Shown here in pieces: positions 1 to 8,343 of a stretch of DNA of 64,000 nucleotides; the first letter of the stretch is position 1, and every line of letters starts with the position of its first letter. Position numbers and translations under genes: made by a program. Where the stretch lies: contig JAKSKN010000014.1 in the NCBI GenBank assembly GCA_024401695.1, forward strand, positions 1 to 64,000, in the 5' to 3' direction. Source of the DNA: Bacteroidales bacterium (GTDB taxonomy: Bacteria > Bacteroidota > Bacteroidia > Bacteroidales > UBA932). The notes beneath the pieces were generated by a model. That model was not told the DNA's origin. It did no database searches and was given only the letters and a program-made list of their open reading frames with translations.

Positions 1-586
1 TCTCACCCTCGGAAGCATACTTCGCAGTTATCACGCCGTTCGCAGGCGCAAGGATGTGGCATTTCTCCATAAGGGTAACTACGCCCTTGATCTGAGCATC
101 AAGACTCTCCACATTGCCTGAGGCGGCATTATTGGTGTTACTTATTGTTGCCCGGGTAGCCTTGATCTGGCTTTCCAGTACGGAAATCTCGGCCTCCAGA
201 TTCTCCTGTTGCCTGCGCGGAGCCGCACCAGAAGCAACCAACCGTTTCGTGGTCTGTAGGTCTCCTTTCAACTTGGCAATCTGCTGCTGCAAGGCTGCGG
301 TTTGCACATCAGCATCCGACTGCACCATTGCAGCCGCTTTCCTCGCCGCCTCAAGGTTTTCTTTCTGGACGGCGAACGTGACTGTGTCAATAAGAGCAAG
401 TTCCTGTCCCTTGATGACTTTATCTCCTTCCTTGACATAGAAGGCGAGAATCTTTCCGCTATTCTCAGCTCCGATGCTGACGGAAGGAAATTCGAACACT
501 CCGTGTGCATCGGGCTCATTGCCTTTGCAAGAAACAAGTGCTGCGCCAAGGAGCAGGGTCGCAAATAATTTCGAGTTTTTTATCAT
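1..586 (-). CDS. HlyD-family efflux periplasmic adaptor (partial, cut by left edge)
   Basis: Membrane-fusion adaptor that would link an inner-membrane exporter to the TolC-like channel encoded just upstream. Read on the minus strand from the ATG at 586, the frame stays open to the window edge (195 codons seen). It starts with a lipoprotein signal peptide with lipobox LVSC (Cys at about residue 20), followed by a lipoyl/barrel-sandwich half (GKILAFYVKEGDKVIKGQ) and a long alpha-helical hairpin rich in Gln, Lys and Glu (residues about 75-165). It then re-enters the second lipoyl half (CHILAPANGVITAKY). This order is typical of HlyD/YbhG-type adaptors. It lies 12 bases downstream of the TolC gene, so the two are surely co-transcribed; the transporter itself is expected to the left. 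The C-terminal part is not visible. Confidence 0.88.
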   Translation of the reverse strand, partial: MIKNSKLFATLLLGAALVSCKGNEPDAHGVFEFPSVSIGAENSGKILAFYVKEGDKVIKGQELALIDTVTFAVQKENLEAARKAAAMVQSDADVQTAALQQQIAKLKGDLQTTKRLVASGAAPRRQQENLEAEISVLESQIKATRATISNTNNAASGNVESLDAQIKGVVTLMEKCHILAPANGVITAKYASEGE

Positions 587-598
587 AATCTTTGAATT

Positions 599-1882
599 CT
601 ATTCGTTTTCTGCCTTCTCCTGCCTGTACAGGGCCTGGAGAAGTTCTATCTGATGGATGCTCTTCTGAAGCGAGGCATCTGATTCTTCATTGATCTTCTG
701 CAGAAGGTCCGAGGCATCAATCACACCGCCCTCCAGCCTTTCCTCTGCGGCCTTGCGCACGTCGGTACGGAGTTGGAGTATCTCCGAGTCATCCTCCAAT
801 GTCTGGCGCAGGAAGAGTATCTCCTGCGATGCGCCGGTATTGCTCAGCTTTGTCTTGAAGTCCAACATATCCTTCTGAATGTCCAGTTCGCGCATCTGCT
901 GATTGATGAGGGCCTTGTCATTCCTGCGTGTGTAAAGAGGATACAGGTTGAACTTCAACTGTATGCCCAACATAGCATTGAATGACGGGTTATGGTCTGT
1001 CAGTCCCTTGAAGATATTTCTTCCAGGGTAACCGTAATAAGCATCAGCAACAAATCCAATCTTTGGCGACAAGTCAACATCCAGTTTCTTCATCTGCAAC
1101 TCCAGCAACTTGCGATTGCTCTCAATGAGTGCGTACTCCGGACGCGTCTGGATCATGTCTGGTACCGCTGGGGTTTCCAGCTGTTCACTGCTCAAGTCCA
1201 TCGATGTCAGCAGGGACAGCGACAGACGGGAAGAATTGATATTGGTTCCAATCAGCCTGATCTGCTGCCTTGCAGACTTGACTTCGGCTTCCATCGACTT
1301 GATATCCATCGTTGATATTCCGCCCTCGTCATAGATGAACCTCATCTTCGCAAGATTGCTCTCCAATACCGACATCCTGCCTTCTGCCTGCTTGAGACGC
1401 TCTTCGAGCAGCAATATGGAAAAATAGACCTCATCTACCTGCCTCCGCAGGTCATACAGTGACACTTCGAGTTCAGCTTCATCCTTTGCGGCAACGGCTT
1501 CAGCGGTCTTCTTTCCCAGAGCTGATGCGCCTCCGTCCCAGATGTTCTGGGTGACGCTGGCGCTGACCTGATACCGCCAGGGTTGTTCCTTTTTGCCGGT
1601 AAGGTCTATCATCGAAGCCAATTGCCCGAGTATCTCTCCCAGATCCGCGGCATCGGTGACATTGTTGAGCCAAGCCCCGCCACCACCCAGCTCCAAACGG
1701 GGCAGCCAGGAAAGCGAAGCGTTGTGAACATTGCATTCCTTCGTGGCGCGGATAAGGTCGTACTTGCGCACGAGCGGATAGTTCTCACGCGCCTTGTCCC
1801 GGCACTCCTGAAGGGTGACGGATGCGTTCGCAGAGATTGTAAAGGCCAGAATGGCCACTGATATGGTGAAGAACCGATTCAT
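599..1882 (-). CDS. TolC-family outer membrane efflux protein
   Basis: Outer-membrane factor that forms the exit duct of a tripartite exporter. The chosen ATG at 1882 gives 427 residues beginning with a signal peptide (MNRFFTISVAILAFTISANA); the open frame continues further upstream, but those codons precede the signal peptide and cross the promoter. The chain shows the two repeated helical halves of TolC proteins (VTLQECRDKARENYPLV at the start; a second heptad-rich half from about residue 290) and the usual DLRRQVDEVYFSILLLEE-type helix around residue 150. It is the first gene of an operon with the HlyD adaptor. The substrate cannot be told from this part of the operon. Confidence 0.85.
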   Translation of the reverse strand: MNRFFTISVAILAFTISANASVTLQECRDKARENYPLVRKYDLIRATKECNVHNASLSWLPRLELGGGGAWLNNVTDAADLGEILGQLASMIDLTGKKEQPWRYQVSASVTQNIWDGGASALGKKTAEAVAAKDEAELEVSLYDLRRQVDEVYFSILLLEERLKQAEGRMSVLESNLAKMRFIYDEGGISTMDIKSMEAEVKSARQQIRLIGTNINSSRLSLSLLTSMDLSSEQLETPAVPDMIQTRPEYALIESNRKLLELQMKKLDVDLSPKIGFVADAYYGYPGRNIFKGLTDHNPSFNAMLGIQLKFNLYPLYTRRNDKALINQQMRELDIQKDMLDFKTKLSNTGASQEILFLRQTLEDDSEILQLRTDVRKAAEERLEGGVIDASDLLQKINEESDASLQKSIHQIELLQALYRQEKAENE

Positions 1883-1938
1883 TGTTTGATGATTATCCAA
1901 ATTATACGGGCGATTGTCCCTTTCCCGGCTGATTATGA

Positions 1939-1946
1939 CAAATGTA
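1939..1946 (-). promoter_or_regulatory. -7 box upstream of the TolC/HlyD operon
   Basis: On the minus strand the bases read TACATTTG, an exact match to the Bacteroidota -7 consensus TAnnTTTG. Transcription would start near 1934, giving a leader of about 50 bases before the tolC-like ATG. I see no good TTG at the expected -33 distance, so the call rests on the -7 box. Confidence 0.45.
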
Positions 1947-2049
1947 CTCAAAAATAATGAAGTAATTGCATACACAAGCAATGGTAACGAACATCTGTTC
2001 GATCCCGACAAAAACACCGAAGAAGCACTGGAGAGTGCCTACCATAACA

Positions 2050-3060
2050 TCATTTCTCCTTGAGATAAGTCCAGAGCACTGTGGAAAGGGTGAAGTCGGA
2101 ATCGTCGGCGCCGCAGTCCCATATCATTGCGCCGCGAAGATGGTTCTTCTTGATATACAGGCACTTGGCGAAGATCGACCTCTCGTTGTCATAGGAGAAT
2201 ACTATATCTCCGGTGATCTTGTTGGCGACGTAAGGCACCATTGCGTCCTCGTCCCAGAGCACCTCATAGTACCGCCCGTCGACCTTGAGGTCCTTGTAAT
2301 CGACGCTTTCAGGGAAGAATATCCTGTCGCCGCGGCCATAGAACGGGATGCCGACCACAAGCTTGGACTTCGGCACACCCGCCGCAAGATGCTCGCGTAC
2401 GGACTTCTCGACCGTCTGGCCATCGTGAAGTCTCGAATTATGGAGTGCTGCATTGAACTTGGGTGCACGGCCCATATCGTAGGTCATCACATTTACGAAA
2501 TCGGCATAACCGACAGCAGCGGCATAGTCGATGTATTTCGTCTCGCTTGAGGCTGCGAATGAAAGGAGCGCGTCTTCGCCGAGGACGGAGCGCAGGTCAC
2601 GCATCAGCAGCGCGAAGTTATCCTTGTCATCCGGCGAGCAGGAGATGCCGCCGAGGTCGGAGGTAGGATACTCCCAGTCGATGTCGATGCCGTCAAGGCC
2701 GAACCTGTCGACCGCAGCCTTGCAGCTTGCACAGAAGGCCGAACGGAGCGAGTCGGACGCTGCCATTTCGCTGAAATTGCCGCTCTCCCACCCACCGACA
2801 GACAGGAGGACCTTGAGCGAAGGCTTCACATCCCTCAACGCGGCGATTTCGGCCAGACGCGGCTCGTTGTCAATCGTCAGAGAGTCAAAGCTGTCGGCAA
2901 CGTGCCCGAACGCATAGTTCAGGTGGGTGACGAGAGAAGGGTCCGGAAGCGTGGTGCCCCAGGAAGTCACATATCCTGTTATGACTCTGTCCTTTGGAGA
3001 ATCAGCGCAGCCTGATGCCAGCAAGGCGGCTGCGACCATTGCAAAAATCATCTTTTTCAT
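2050..3060 (-). CDS. GH18 family lipoprotein (chitinase / endo-beta-N-acetylglucosaminidase-like)
   Basis: Surface or periplasmic glycoside hydrolase acting on GlcNAc-containing glycans, by family. The ATG at 3060 gives 336 residues with a lipoprotein signal ending LLASGC (Cys18). The GH18 signature is complete: SVGG at residues 87-90 and DxxDxDxE at 123-130 (DGIDIDWE, acid Glu130), followed by the conserved MTYDMG strand and a C-terminal MIWDCGADD strand. Size fits a single catalytic domain without a chitin-binding module. The known split within GH18 is between chitinases and ENGase-type enzymes that cut N-glycans; the short loops fit the latter but do not prove it. It stands alone and is divergent from the gene at 3137. 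Confidence 0.88.
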   Translation of the reverse strand: MKKMIFAMVAAALLASGCADSPKDRVITGYVTSWGTTLPDPSLVTHLNYAFGHVADSFDSLTIDNEPRLAEIAALRDVKPSLKVLLSVGGWESGNFSEMAASDSLRSAFCASCKAAVDRFGLDGIDIDWEYPTSDLGGISCSPDDKDNFALLMRDLRSVLGEDALLSFAASSETKYIDYAAAVGYADFVNVMTYDMGRAPKFNAALHNSRLHDGQTVEKSVREHLAAGVPKSKLVVGIPFYGRGDRIFFPESVDYKDLKVDGRYYEVLWDEDAMVPYVANKITGDIVFSYDNERSIFAKCLYIKKNHLRGAMIWDCGADDSDFTLSTVLWTYLKEK

Positions 3061-3136
3061 AATGCCCGAAAGTTCGCAAATTTTCGCGACCCGTACAAAA
3101 AAATCATTATCTTGCACCTGTAAAACATTCTTTCAT

Positions 3137-4231
3137 ATGCTGAAGAAAATCTCTCTCCTCTTTATCCTTGCAGCCATCACATTCACGGCAGCGGCCCAGT
3201 TCAAGGTCACATCCTGCGAAAGCACATTCAATGAAAACGACAGCTACGAGCTGAAATACATCGTGGTAAGCGACAGTTCCGTATTCATCTACGGCACCTT
3301 CACCACCCCGAGGGTCAGCAGGTTCGCCCTGAACCAGACCATCGCCGTCTATCAGAACGATATGAAATACAAGGTCAAGAGCTCCATCCATATGCCTGTA
3401 TGGGACGAAGCCGAACAGCAGAGGGTGGTGTTCACCGAAATCGGCGAGAAGATCAACTTCATCACCGAATTCGAGAGATTCTCCCCTGACAAGCCATTCG
3501 ACGTAGTCGAGAGCGAGAAGCCGAGAGAGGACGGCATCTACCTGAACACCTACGGCATCAGGACGGAAGCCATCGACCCTGAGAGCATACCGGAAGCAGG
3601 CAGGTTCCTCGACAGATACCCTGTCACGATGTACGGCTGCTACAAGGACAGGGGCGTCAATGTCCAGTACATAATGCACGACGGCGTGTACGTATCCTGC
3701 CGCAGCACCGCCTGCGAGGGCGGGCTATTCGAGCCGGACTACTACCGCTTCCTTCTGGAGATCAACAACGACACCACACACGGCATAGCCTTCGACTTCG
3801 ACAAGTTCTACACCGTTGCCAGAAGGACCGTCAGAGGCAATCTGGAAGAGAAGGTGATGACGAAATACACCCCTGACAGCTTTGCGGACTATATGGCCGC
3901 AGAAGACTATCAGGAGGCGAAGAATGCGGTCGGCGGCGGGCTGAGCGAGGTTGGCAGCAAGCTCCATACGGCATCGCTGGACAGCAGGAACAACGAATGG
4001 GCCAATCTGGGACTGAAAATGCTCAGCAACCTCGCAAACGAGGCTGCCGAGCATAACATCCAGGAATATCTGGCGGCACATCCGAAAAACCGTCCTGACG
4101 TACTCCGCAGCCAGAGCATAGCCTCAGGCGACGGCATCAGCGGCTACATCGCCGTGGAAAAGAAGAAGAACGACTCCTACGTCGTCCACGTGCCTGTTGA
4201 CGGCTACGATTTCACCTTCAGCTGGAATTAG
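3137..4231 (+). CDS. Secreted protein of unknown function
   Basis: I do not recognise this 364-residue protein. The ATG at 3137 starts a clean signal peptide (LLFILAAITFTAAAQ); codons in the same frame upstream overlap the divergent gene and are not used. The mature part is rich in Asp, Glu, Lys and Tyr and appears beta-rich in its first half. Residues around 290-320 form a helical stretch with Gly-rich turn (AVGGGLSEVGSKLH). No catalytic motif, repeat or membrane segment is visible. The stop codon directly abuts the stop of the convergent rubrerythrin gene, so the two messages end tail to tail with no room for a terminator. Confidence 0.75.
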   Translation: MLKKISLLFILAAITFTAAAQFKVTSCESTFNENDSYELKYIVVSDSSVFIYGTFTTPRVSRFALNQTIAVYQNDMKYKVKSSIHMPVWDEAEQQRVVFTEIGEKINFITEFERFSPDKPFDVVESEKPREDGIYLNTYGIRTEAIDPESIPEAGRFLDRYPVTMYGCYKDRGVNVQYIMHDGVYVSCRSTACEGGLFEPDYYRFLLEINNDTTHGIAFDFDKFYTVARRTVRGNLEEKVMTKYTPDSFADYMAAEDYQEAKNAVGGGLSEVGSKLHTASLDSRNNEWANLGLKMLSNLANEAAEHNIQEYLAAHPKNRPDVLRSQSIASGDGISGYIAVEKKKNDSYVVHVPVDGYDFTFSWN

Positions 4232-4771
4232 CTAGAAGTTCTCCTTGTGTACCTCAAAGTAGGCCTGAGGGTGTGCACATACAGGGCATACGTCCGGAGC
4301 CTTGGTTCCGACCACGATATGACCGCAGTTGCGGCATTCCCATACCTTGACCTCTGATTTTTCGAATACCTGTGCGGTCTCGACATTCTTCAGGAGTGCA
4401 CGATAGCGCTCCTCGTGACGCTTCTCGATAGCTGCCACTCCGCGGAAGCGTGCGGCAAGCTGAGGGAAGCCCTCGGCCTCGGCTGTCTTGGCGAAGCCTT
4501 CGTACATATCAGTCCACTCGAAATTCTCACCGTCAGCGGCTGCGGCGAGGTTCTCGGCTGTGCTTCCGATTCCGTTGAGTTCCTTGAACCAGAGCTTTGC
4601 GTGCTCCTTTTCGTTGTCGGCCGTTTCAAGGAAGAGAGCTGCTATCTGCTCGTATCCCTCCTTCTTTGCCTTTGAAGCAAAATAAGTGTATTTGTTTCTT
4701 GCTTGTGATTCACCAGCGAACGCTGCTTCCAGGTTTTTCTCGGTCTGGGTGCCGGCATATTTGTTTGCCAT
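4232..4771 (-). CDS. rbr: Rubrerythrin
   Basis: Cytoplasmic non-haem iron peroxidase that removes hydrogen peroxide in anaerobes. The 179-residue chain has the full family layout: a four-helix ferritin-like diiron domain (residues about 8-135) with ligands in [27 protein letters not shown] and [10 protein letters not shown], then a C-terminal rubredoxin-like Fe(SCys)4 domain with CRNCGH and CPVCAHP. Length and ligand spacing are normal. It is monocistronic, with its own promoter overlapping the end of the EamA gene. Confidence 0.97.
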   Translation of the reverse strand: MANKYAGTQTEKNLEAAFAGESQARNKYTYFASKAKKEGYEQIAALFLETADNEKEHAKLWFKELNGIGSTAENLAAAADGENFEWTDMYEGFAKTAEAEGFPQLAARFRGVAAIEKRHEERYRALLKNVETAQVFEKSEVKVWECRNCGHIVVGTKAPDVCPVCAHPQAYFEVHKENF

Positions 4772-4803
4772 AATGTAAAGTGGGTATAATGGTTAAAAGC
4801 GTA

Positions 4804-4811
4804 CAAATATA
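4804..4811 (-). promoter_or_regulatory. -7 box of the rubrerythrin gene
   Basis: The minus strand reads TATATTTG, an exact TAnnTTTG match, 32 bases before the rubrerythrin ATG. The predicted leader is about 28 bases. It directly abuts the EamA stop codon at 4812. Confidence 0.5.
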
Positions 4812-5720
4812 CTAAATTTTTGCCGCAAGATAAACACCCGCAACTATTGTGATGCATCCGACCAGCTCTATTGCGGAGAGGGTCTCCCCCAGCAGCAGCG
4901 TCGCGAACAGCAGCGTAAAGAACGGGTTGAGATATACGTAATTGGTCGAAGTGAAGTTGCCCAGCCTGGCTATCACCTTGTTCCAGAGCAGGAAGCATAC
5001 AAGCGAAGCGAAGACGGCCAGGAAAAGAAGGTTGATGAGCACGGTGGGGTTCGTAAGCGTGGCGAGCGACGGCGGCTCCTGCGACAGCAGGAAAGGGATT
5101 ATCGTCAGCAGTCCGTAGAAGAAGACCTTGCGTGTGAGGAAGAGTGAGCCGTAACGTGCGGAAGCGGGACCCATCAGTATGGAATAGACGGCCCAGCAGA
5201 GGGCAGCCGCAATGGCCAGGATATCCCCTTTCGGGGAGAAGTTGACGCTTTCGCGCCCGAAGATGGTCATCGCCATTCCGGCCAGCGCCAGCAGCGTGCC
5301 GATGACGATTTTGGGCGAAAGGCGGACATCTTCCTGACCCTCGTTCTTTCCGGCCCGCCGCAGTAAGAGGCTGAGCAGAAGTGTCCAGAGAGGCGCCGAG
5401 CATACGAGGAACGACACATTGCAGGCCTGCGTGTTGGCCAGGGCGTGATTCTCGGTGAGGAAATAGAATGAGCCTCCGGAGACGCCCAGCGCAAGGAACA
5501 GAAGTTCTTCCTTCAGGCTTCCGAAAAGTTTCAGGGAAGGCCCTTTCTTGATGAGGCATATAGCCCATATCCCGAGATAAGCGATGATGAAGCGCAATGC
5601 GAATATCTGCGCGGGGTCAAGTCCGGCTCCGATCAGCACCTTGGTGCAGACAAACGTCACCCCCCAGATCGCAACCGTCACGAACGCCAGTATGTGATAT
5701 ATTATTCTCGGCTTTGCCAT
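4812..5720 (-). CDS. EamA/DMT-family inner membrane transporter
   Basis: Ten-helix drug/metabolite transporter of the EamA (RhaT/YdcZ-like) superfamily; substrate unknown. The ATG at 5720 (MAKPRIIYHILAF) is preferred over one nine codons earlier because the upstream codons overlap a terminator hairpin. The 302 residues hold two repeats of five membrane helices; the first begins AFVTVAIWGVTFVCTK, the typical EamA first helix, and the second begins near GDILAIAAALCWAVYSIL. The last helix ends LVGCITIVAGVYLAAKI, as in the family. The protein lacks a signal peptide or extra domain. Confidence 0.9.
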   Translation of the reverse strand: MAKPRIIYHILAFVTVAIWGVTFVCTKVLIGAGLDPAQIFALRFIIAYLGIWAICLIKKGPSLKLFGSLKEELLFLALGVSGGSFYFLTENHALANTQACNVSFLVCSAPLWTLLLSLLLRRAGKNEGQEDVRLSPKIVIGTLLALAGMAMTIFGRESVNFSPKGDILAIAAALCWAVYSILMGPASARYGSLFLTRKVFFYGLLTIIPFLLSQEPPSLATLTNPTVLINLLFLAVFASLVCFLLWNKVIARLGNFTSTNYVYLNPFFTLLFATLLLGETLSAIELVGCITIVAGVYLAAKI

Positions 5721-5729
5721 AGTCAAAAA

Positions 5730-5763
5730 CAAAGGGCCCCGGTCCAATTGACAGCCGGGGCCC
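5730..5763 (-). terminator. Rho-independent terminator after the TonB-domain lipoprotein gene
   Basis: Nine-base GC arms at 5734-5742 and 5755-5763 (CCGGGGCCC / GGGCCCCGG) enclose a 12-base loop. On the minus strand the hairpin is followed by TTTGTTTTTGAC. It lies just past the stop at 5784 and before the EamA gene. Confidence 0.8.
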
Positions 5764-5783
5764 CTTGATCTTCCTGAATCAAA

Positions 5784-6353
5784 TCAGATGAGTTTGAAGT
5801 CAACAGGCATAGTGTAGTTAACTGCAACCGGCTTGCCGCCTACCTGTGCAGGGGTCCAGTCCGGAGCTGAAGAAACTACGCGGACAGCCTCTGCGTCGAG
5901 AGACTCTGAAACGCCGCGGAGAACCTTTACGTCACTGATCTTGCCATCCTTGCCGACAGTGAAGTTGACGAGGACCTTGCCGGACTCGTTGTTTTCCTTG
6001 GCAACCTCAGGATACTGGGCGTTCTTCTGGCACCACTGCTGGAAAGAAGAAGCGTCGCCGCCTTCGAATACAGGTTTTACCTCAACGGCAGCCTCTGTGA
6101 AGATGCCTTTTGACTTGAGCTCGCCTGCAAGTGAGGTCTCGGCCTCTGAAGCGATGCCATCAAGCTTTGAGAGTGCATCGTGCTCTGCGCACTCGCCCTC
6201 GATTTCACATTTGCCATCCTTGCATTTCTCGCAGGTTCCTTCGCAAACCTCTTCCTGAGCGTCAGCGTCCTGGTTCTGGCCCTTGCCATTCTTGCAGGAT
6301 ACAACCATCAATGCGCAAGCGGCAATGATGAAAAGTGTAAATAATTTCTTCAT
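5784..6353 (-). CDS. Lipoprotein with a Cys-rich segment and a C-terminal TonB domain
   Basis: The ATG at 6353 gives 189 residues. A lipoprotein signal ends at MVVSC (Cys20). Next comes an acidic segment holding five cysteines with spacing C-x3-C-x2-C-x4-C-x5-C followed by x2-His (CEGTCEKCKDGKC), which could bind a metal or form disulfides. The C-terminal 85 residues are a TonB C-terminal domain (GKVLVNFTVGKDGKISDVKV, then VSSAPDWTPAQVGGKPVAVNYTMPVDFKL). Classical TonB has an N-terminal membrane helix and a Pro-rich spacer, both absent here, so it may act as a periplasmic TonB-like partner rather than a standard energy transducer. Divergent from an AraC regulator. Confidence 0.85.
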   Translation of the reverse strand: MKKLFTLFIIAACALMVVSCKNGKGQNQDADAQEEVCEGTCEKCKDGKCEIEGECAEHDALSKLDGIASEAETSLAGELKSKGIFTEAAVEVKPVFEGGDASSFQQWCQKNAQYPEVAKENNESGKVLVNFTVGKDGKISDVKVLRGVSESLDAEAVRVVSSAPDWTPAQVGGKPVAVNYTMPVDFKLI

Positions 6354-6394
6354 AATCTTTTGTTTATAAAAATAGTTCCTTTCAAGGCAGTTCG

Positions 6395-6422
6395 CAAAAG
6401 TAAGCATTTTTTTGTATATTTG
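6395..6422. promoter_or_regulatory. Divergent pair of -7 boxes (TonB lipoprotein / AraC)
   Basis: Minus-strand TACTTTTG (6395-6402) faces the lipoprotein gene and plus-strand TATATTTG (6415-6422) faces the AraC gene. They are back to back with 12 bases between. Both are exact TAnnTTTG matches. The AraC leader would be about 15 bases. Confidence 0.5.
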
Positions 6423-6443
6423 TATGTACCTATTGATTTCACT

Positions 6444-7343
6444 ATGAACAACGAATATCGGGAAATCCGGCTGACCAATCTTGACAAGGCCTATCCCAAC
6501 CTCATAGACGGCGATCTGTCCAATGACCTGTACATTTCAGCCGTTTGCAACGGCAGCGGTCTGGAACTGCTCAAATATCCAAGCAGGTTCGACTGCTATA
6601 TCGCCTTCTACTGCATCAAAGGCAATTTCAAGGTCAATATCAACCTTAAGGAATTTGAAGTCACGGACGGCACGCTGCTGTTTTACGTGCCGGGGTGCAT
6701 AATCTGCGCAGACAGGGATGTCGATCTCACAGGCTGCGAATTCGTCCTGATAGCCATCTCAAGAGGCATCCTTCAGAACGCCAAGGTCAATTTCTCCCGC
6801 CTCTACGATGAGGCGATGCGCGTGATGGCCAAGCCGTGCATCTCCCTGAACAAAGAGCAGCAGGTCATCTGCGGGCACTATTACCATCTGACCGAGGCAC
6901 TGATCCAGACAAAGTCACATAACATCAAGGATGCGGTGATAGACCTCTATTCCTCACTCTCCCACTATCTCGGGAGCCTGTGGATAGACACGCTGTGTTC
7001 CGATGCCGACGGCGCGGACAGCCTGCGCAGCAAATCCTGCTTCGAGAAGTTCATGAAGCTCCTCGCCGAGCACCACAACGACGAGCACGAGGTCAGCTTT
7101 TATGCCGCGAAGCTTAACCTGACCCCAAAATATCTGTCCCAGCTCATCAAGAAGACAAGCGGCAAGAGCGCACCCGACTGGATTGCTTCGTTCGTGATAC
7201 TTGAAGCCAAGAACTATCTCAAATATTCGGACCTGGACGTGAAGGAGATCTCATACAGGCTGAAATTCAGCAGCACCCCGGTGTTCTTCCGCTATTTCAA
7301 GACACATACAGGGATGACACCCCTCGAATACCGGAAAAGTTGA
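6444..7343 (+). CDS. AraC-family transcriptional regulator
   Basis: DNA-binding regulator of 299 residues from the ATG at 6444; in-frame codons upstream cover the promoter and are excluded. Residues about 1-190 form a cupin-like ligand/dimerisation domain (FKVNINLKEFEVTDGTLLFY). Residues about 205-299 are the double helix-turn-helix AraC domain, with first recognition helix region LNLTPKYLSQLIKKTSGKS and the family signature at the end (SYRLKFSSTPVFFRYFKTHT, then GMTPLEYRKS). The target is not evident; the divergent TonB lipoprotein and the following YfiH-like gene are the nearest candidates. Confidence 0.93.
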   Translation: MNNEYREIRLTNLDKAYPNLIDGDLSNDLYISAVCNGSGLELLKYPSRFDCYIAFYCIKGNFKVNINLKEFEVTDGTLLFYVPGCIICADRDVDLTGCEFVLIAISRGILQNAKVNFSRLYDEAMRVMAKPCISLNKEQQVICGHYYHLTEALIQTKSHNIKDAVIDLYSSLSHYLGSLWIDTLCSDADGADSLRSKSCFEKFMKLLAEHHNDEHEVSFYAAKLNLTPKYLSQLIKKTSGKSAPDWIASFVILEAKNYLKYSDLDVKEISYRLKFSSTPVFFRYFKTHTGMTPLEYRKS

Positions 7344-7344
7344 T

Positions 7345-7352
7345 TAACTTTG
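7345..7352 (+). promoter_or_regulatory. -7 box of the YfiH/PgeF-type gene
   Basis: TAACTTTG is an exact TAnnTTTG match located just past the AraC stop codon and 22 bases before the next ATG, so the downstream gene probably has its own transcript. Confidence 0.4.
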
Positions 7353-7374
7353 TGTACCCAACAACAAGCCACGA

Positions 7375-8055
7375 ATGATGGATAACGAACTCCTTGAATA
7401 CAATCTCGGCGAAGGCGTGAGAGCCTTCTCGACAATGAGAAATGCAGAACTGCCATTCCCTGTCGTCACCGGACATCAGGTTCACGGCTACTGTGTCGCA
7501 AAGATTGACCGTCCGGGAATAGGACGCGACGAACTTCAGGGATACGATGCCTTCGTGACCAACGTCCCCGGTTGCGCCATCGGTGCGCGCAGCGCCGACT
7601 GCGTTCCTCTGCTTATGTACGACCCCGTCCACCGCGCCGTCGCCGCCGTCCATTCCGGCTGGAAGGGCACGGTCCAGAAAATATCCCACCGTGTGCTTAC
7701 TATGATGAACCGCGAATACGGCACTCTGCCCATCAATCTCCACGTGGTGATAGGCCCGAGCATCTGCAAGGAGCATTTCCAGGTGGGGAACGAGGTCATC
7801 CAGTTCTTCAAGGAAGCCTGCTTCCCCATAGAGCAGCTCTGGACCTGGGACGGCGTCCGTGATGAATCAAGCATGGCGGGCGGACACCATATCGATCTCG
7901 CCGCCGCCAACAAGTGGCTTCTCACCGAAGCGGGGGTGCTCGAGGACAACATCCACCTGTCCGGCATCTGCTCATACGAAGACGACCGCTTCTTCTCTGC
8001 CCGCAAGGAAGGCTTCGAGTGCGGCCGCACCATCAACGTAATCCAGCTTCTTTAA
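7375..8055 (+). CDS. pgeF: YfiH/LACC1-type purine nucleoside phosphorylase (polyphenol oxidase family, PgeF-like)
   Basis: Cytoplasmic enzyme of the DUF152/YfiH family, members of which have been reported to act on purine nucleosides (phosphorylase/deaminase activity) and, in E. coli, to edit peptidoglycan precursors. The 226 residues show the three metal-site elements of the family: HQVHG near residue 35, SADCVPLL (Cys) near residue 80 and AVHSGWKGT (His) near residue 97. The C-terminal end FSARKEGFECGR is also conserved. Length is slightly short of the usual 240-260 residues. Which reaction dominates in this organism cannot be read from sequence. Confidence 0.9.
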   Translation: MMDNELLEYNLGEGVRAFSTMRNAELPFPVVTGHQVHGYCVAKIDRPGIGRDELQGYDAFVTNVPGCAIGARSADCVPLLMYDPVHRAVAAVHSGWKGTVQKISHRVLTMMNREYGTLPINLHVVIGPSICKEHFQVGNEVIQFFKEACFPIEQLWTWDGVRDESSMAGGHHIDLAAANKWLLTEAGVLEDNIHLSGICSYEDDRFFSARKEGFECGRTINVIQLL

Positions 8056-8343
8056 GATTTCATCCGTTCAACGGAAGATAACCAAGGCGGCCGACATTTT
8101 TGACATAGAGGCGATAATTTGGCAAATTATCGCTATCTTTCCGAGACCAATCGCGACAACACTGTCAATTAGGAATGATGAAAAAATAAGTTGGTAAAGA
8201 TTTATGAGGGATTGTTTATGTATTTTGGATATGGAATGAAGGAGCGTAGCCGTGCTACGTGACTGAATGACATGTTCAAAAGACAAAACAAGAACCATAA
8301 AGATTACCAAGTTATTTTTTAAGAATGACTTAATAACACTATA
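8056..8343. other. AT-rich intergenic region with a 23-base palindrome and a short hairpin
   Basis: This 288-base gap upstream of the GH43-like gene is clearly more AT-rich than the genes around it. It holds a perfect palindrome at 8111-8133 (11-base arms GCGATAATTTG / CAAATTATCGC, one central base) directly followed by TATCTTTC at 8134-8141, one mismatch from a -7 box. It also holds a hairpin at 8245-8259 (CGTAGC, loop CGT, GCTACG). No convincing open frame, RNA gene or insertion sequence is visible. It may be a regulated promoter with a long leader or a relic of a mobile element. Confidence 0.5.

Noticed and set aside
599..2017. Longer start for the TolC-like protein
   Set aside because: The 45 extra codons precede a normal signal peptide and overlap the predicted promoter.
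3061..3136. Divergent promoter pair between the GH18 gene and the unknown secreted protein
   Set aside because: Only imperfect -7 boxes (AAAATTTG on the minus strand, TATCTTGC on the plus strand) are present, so no feature was called.
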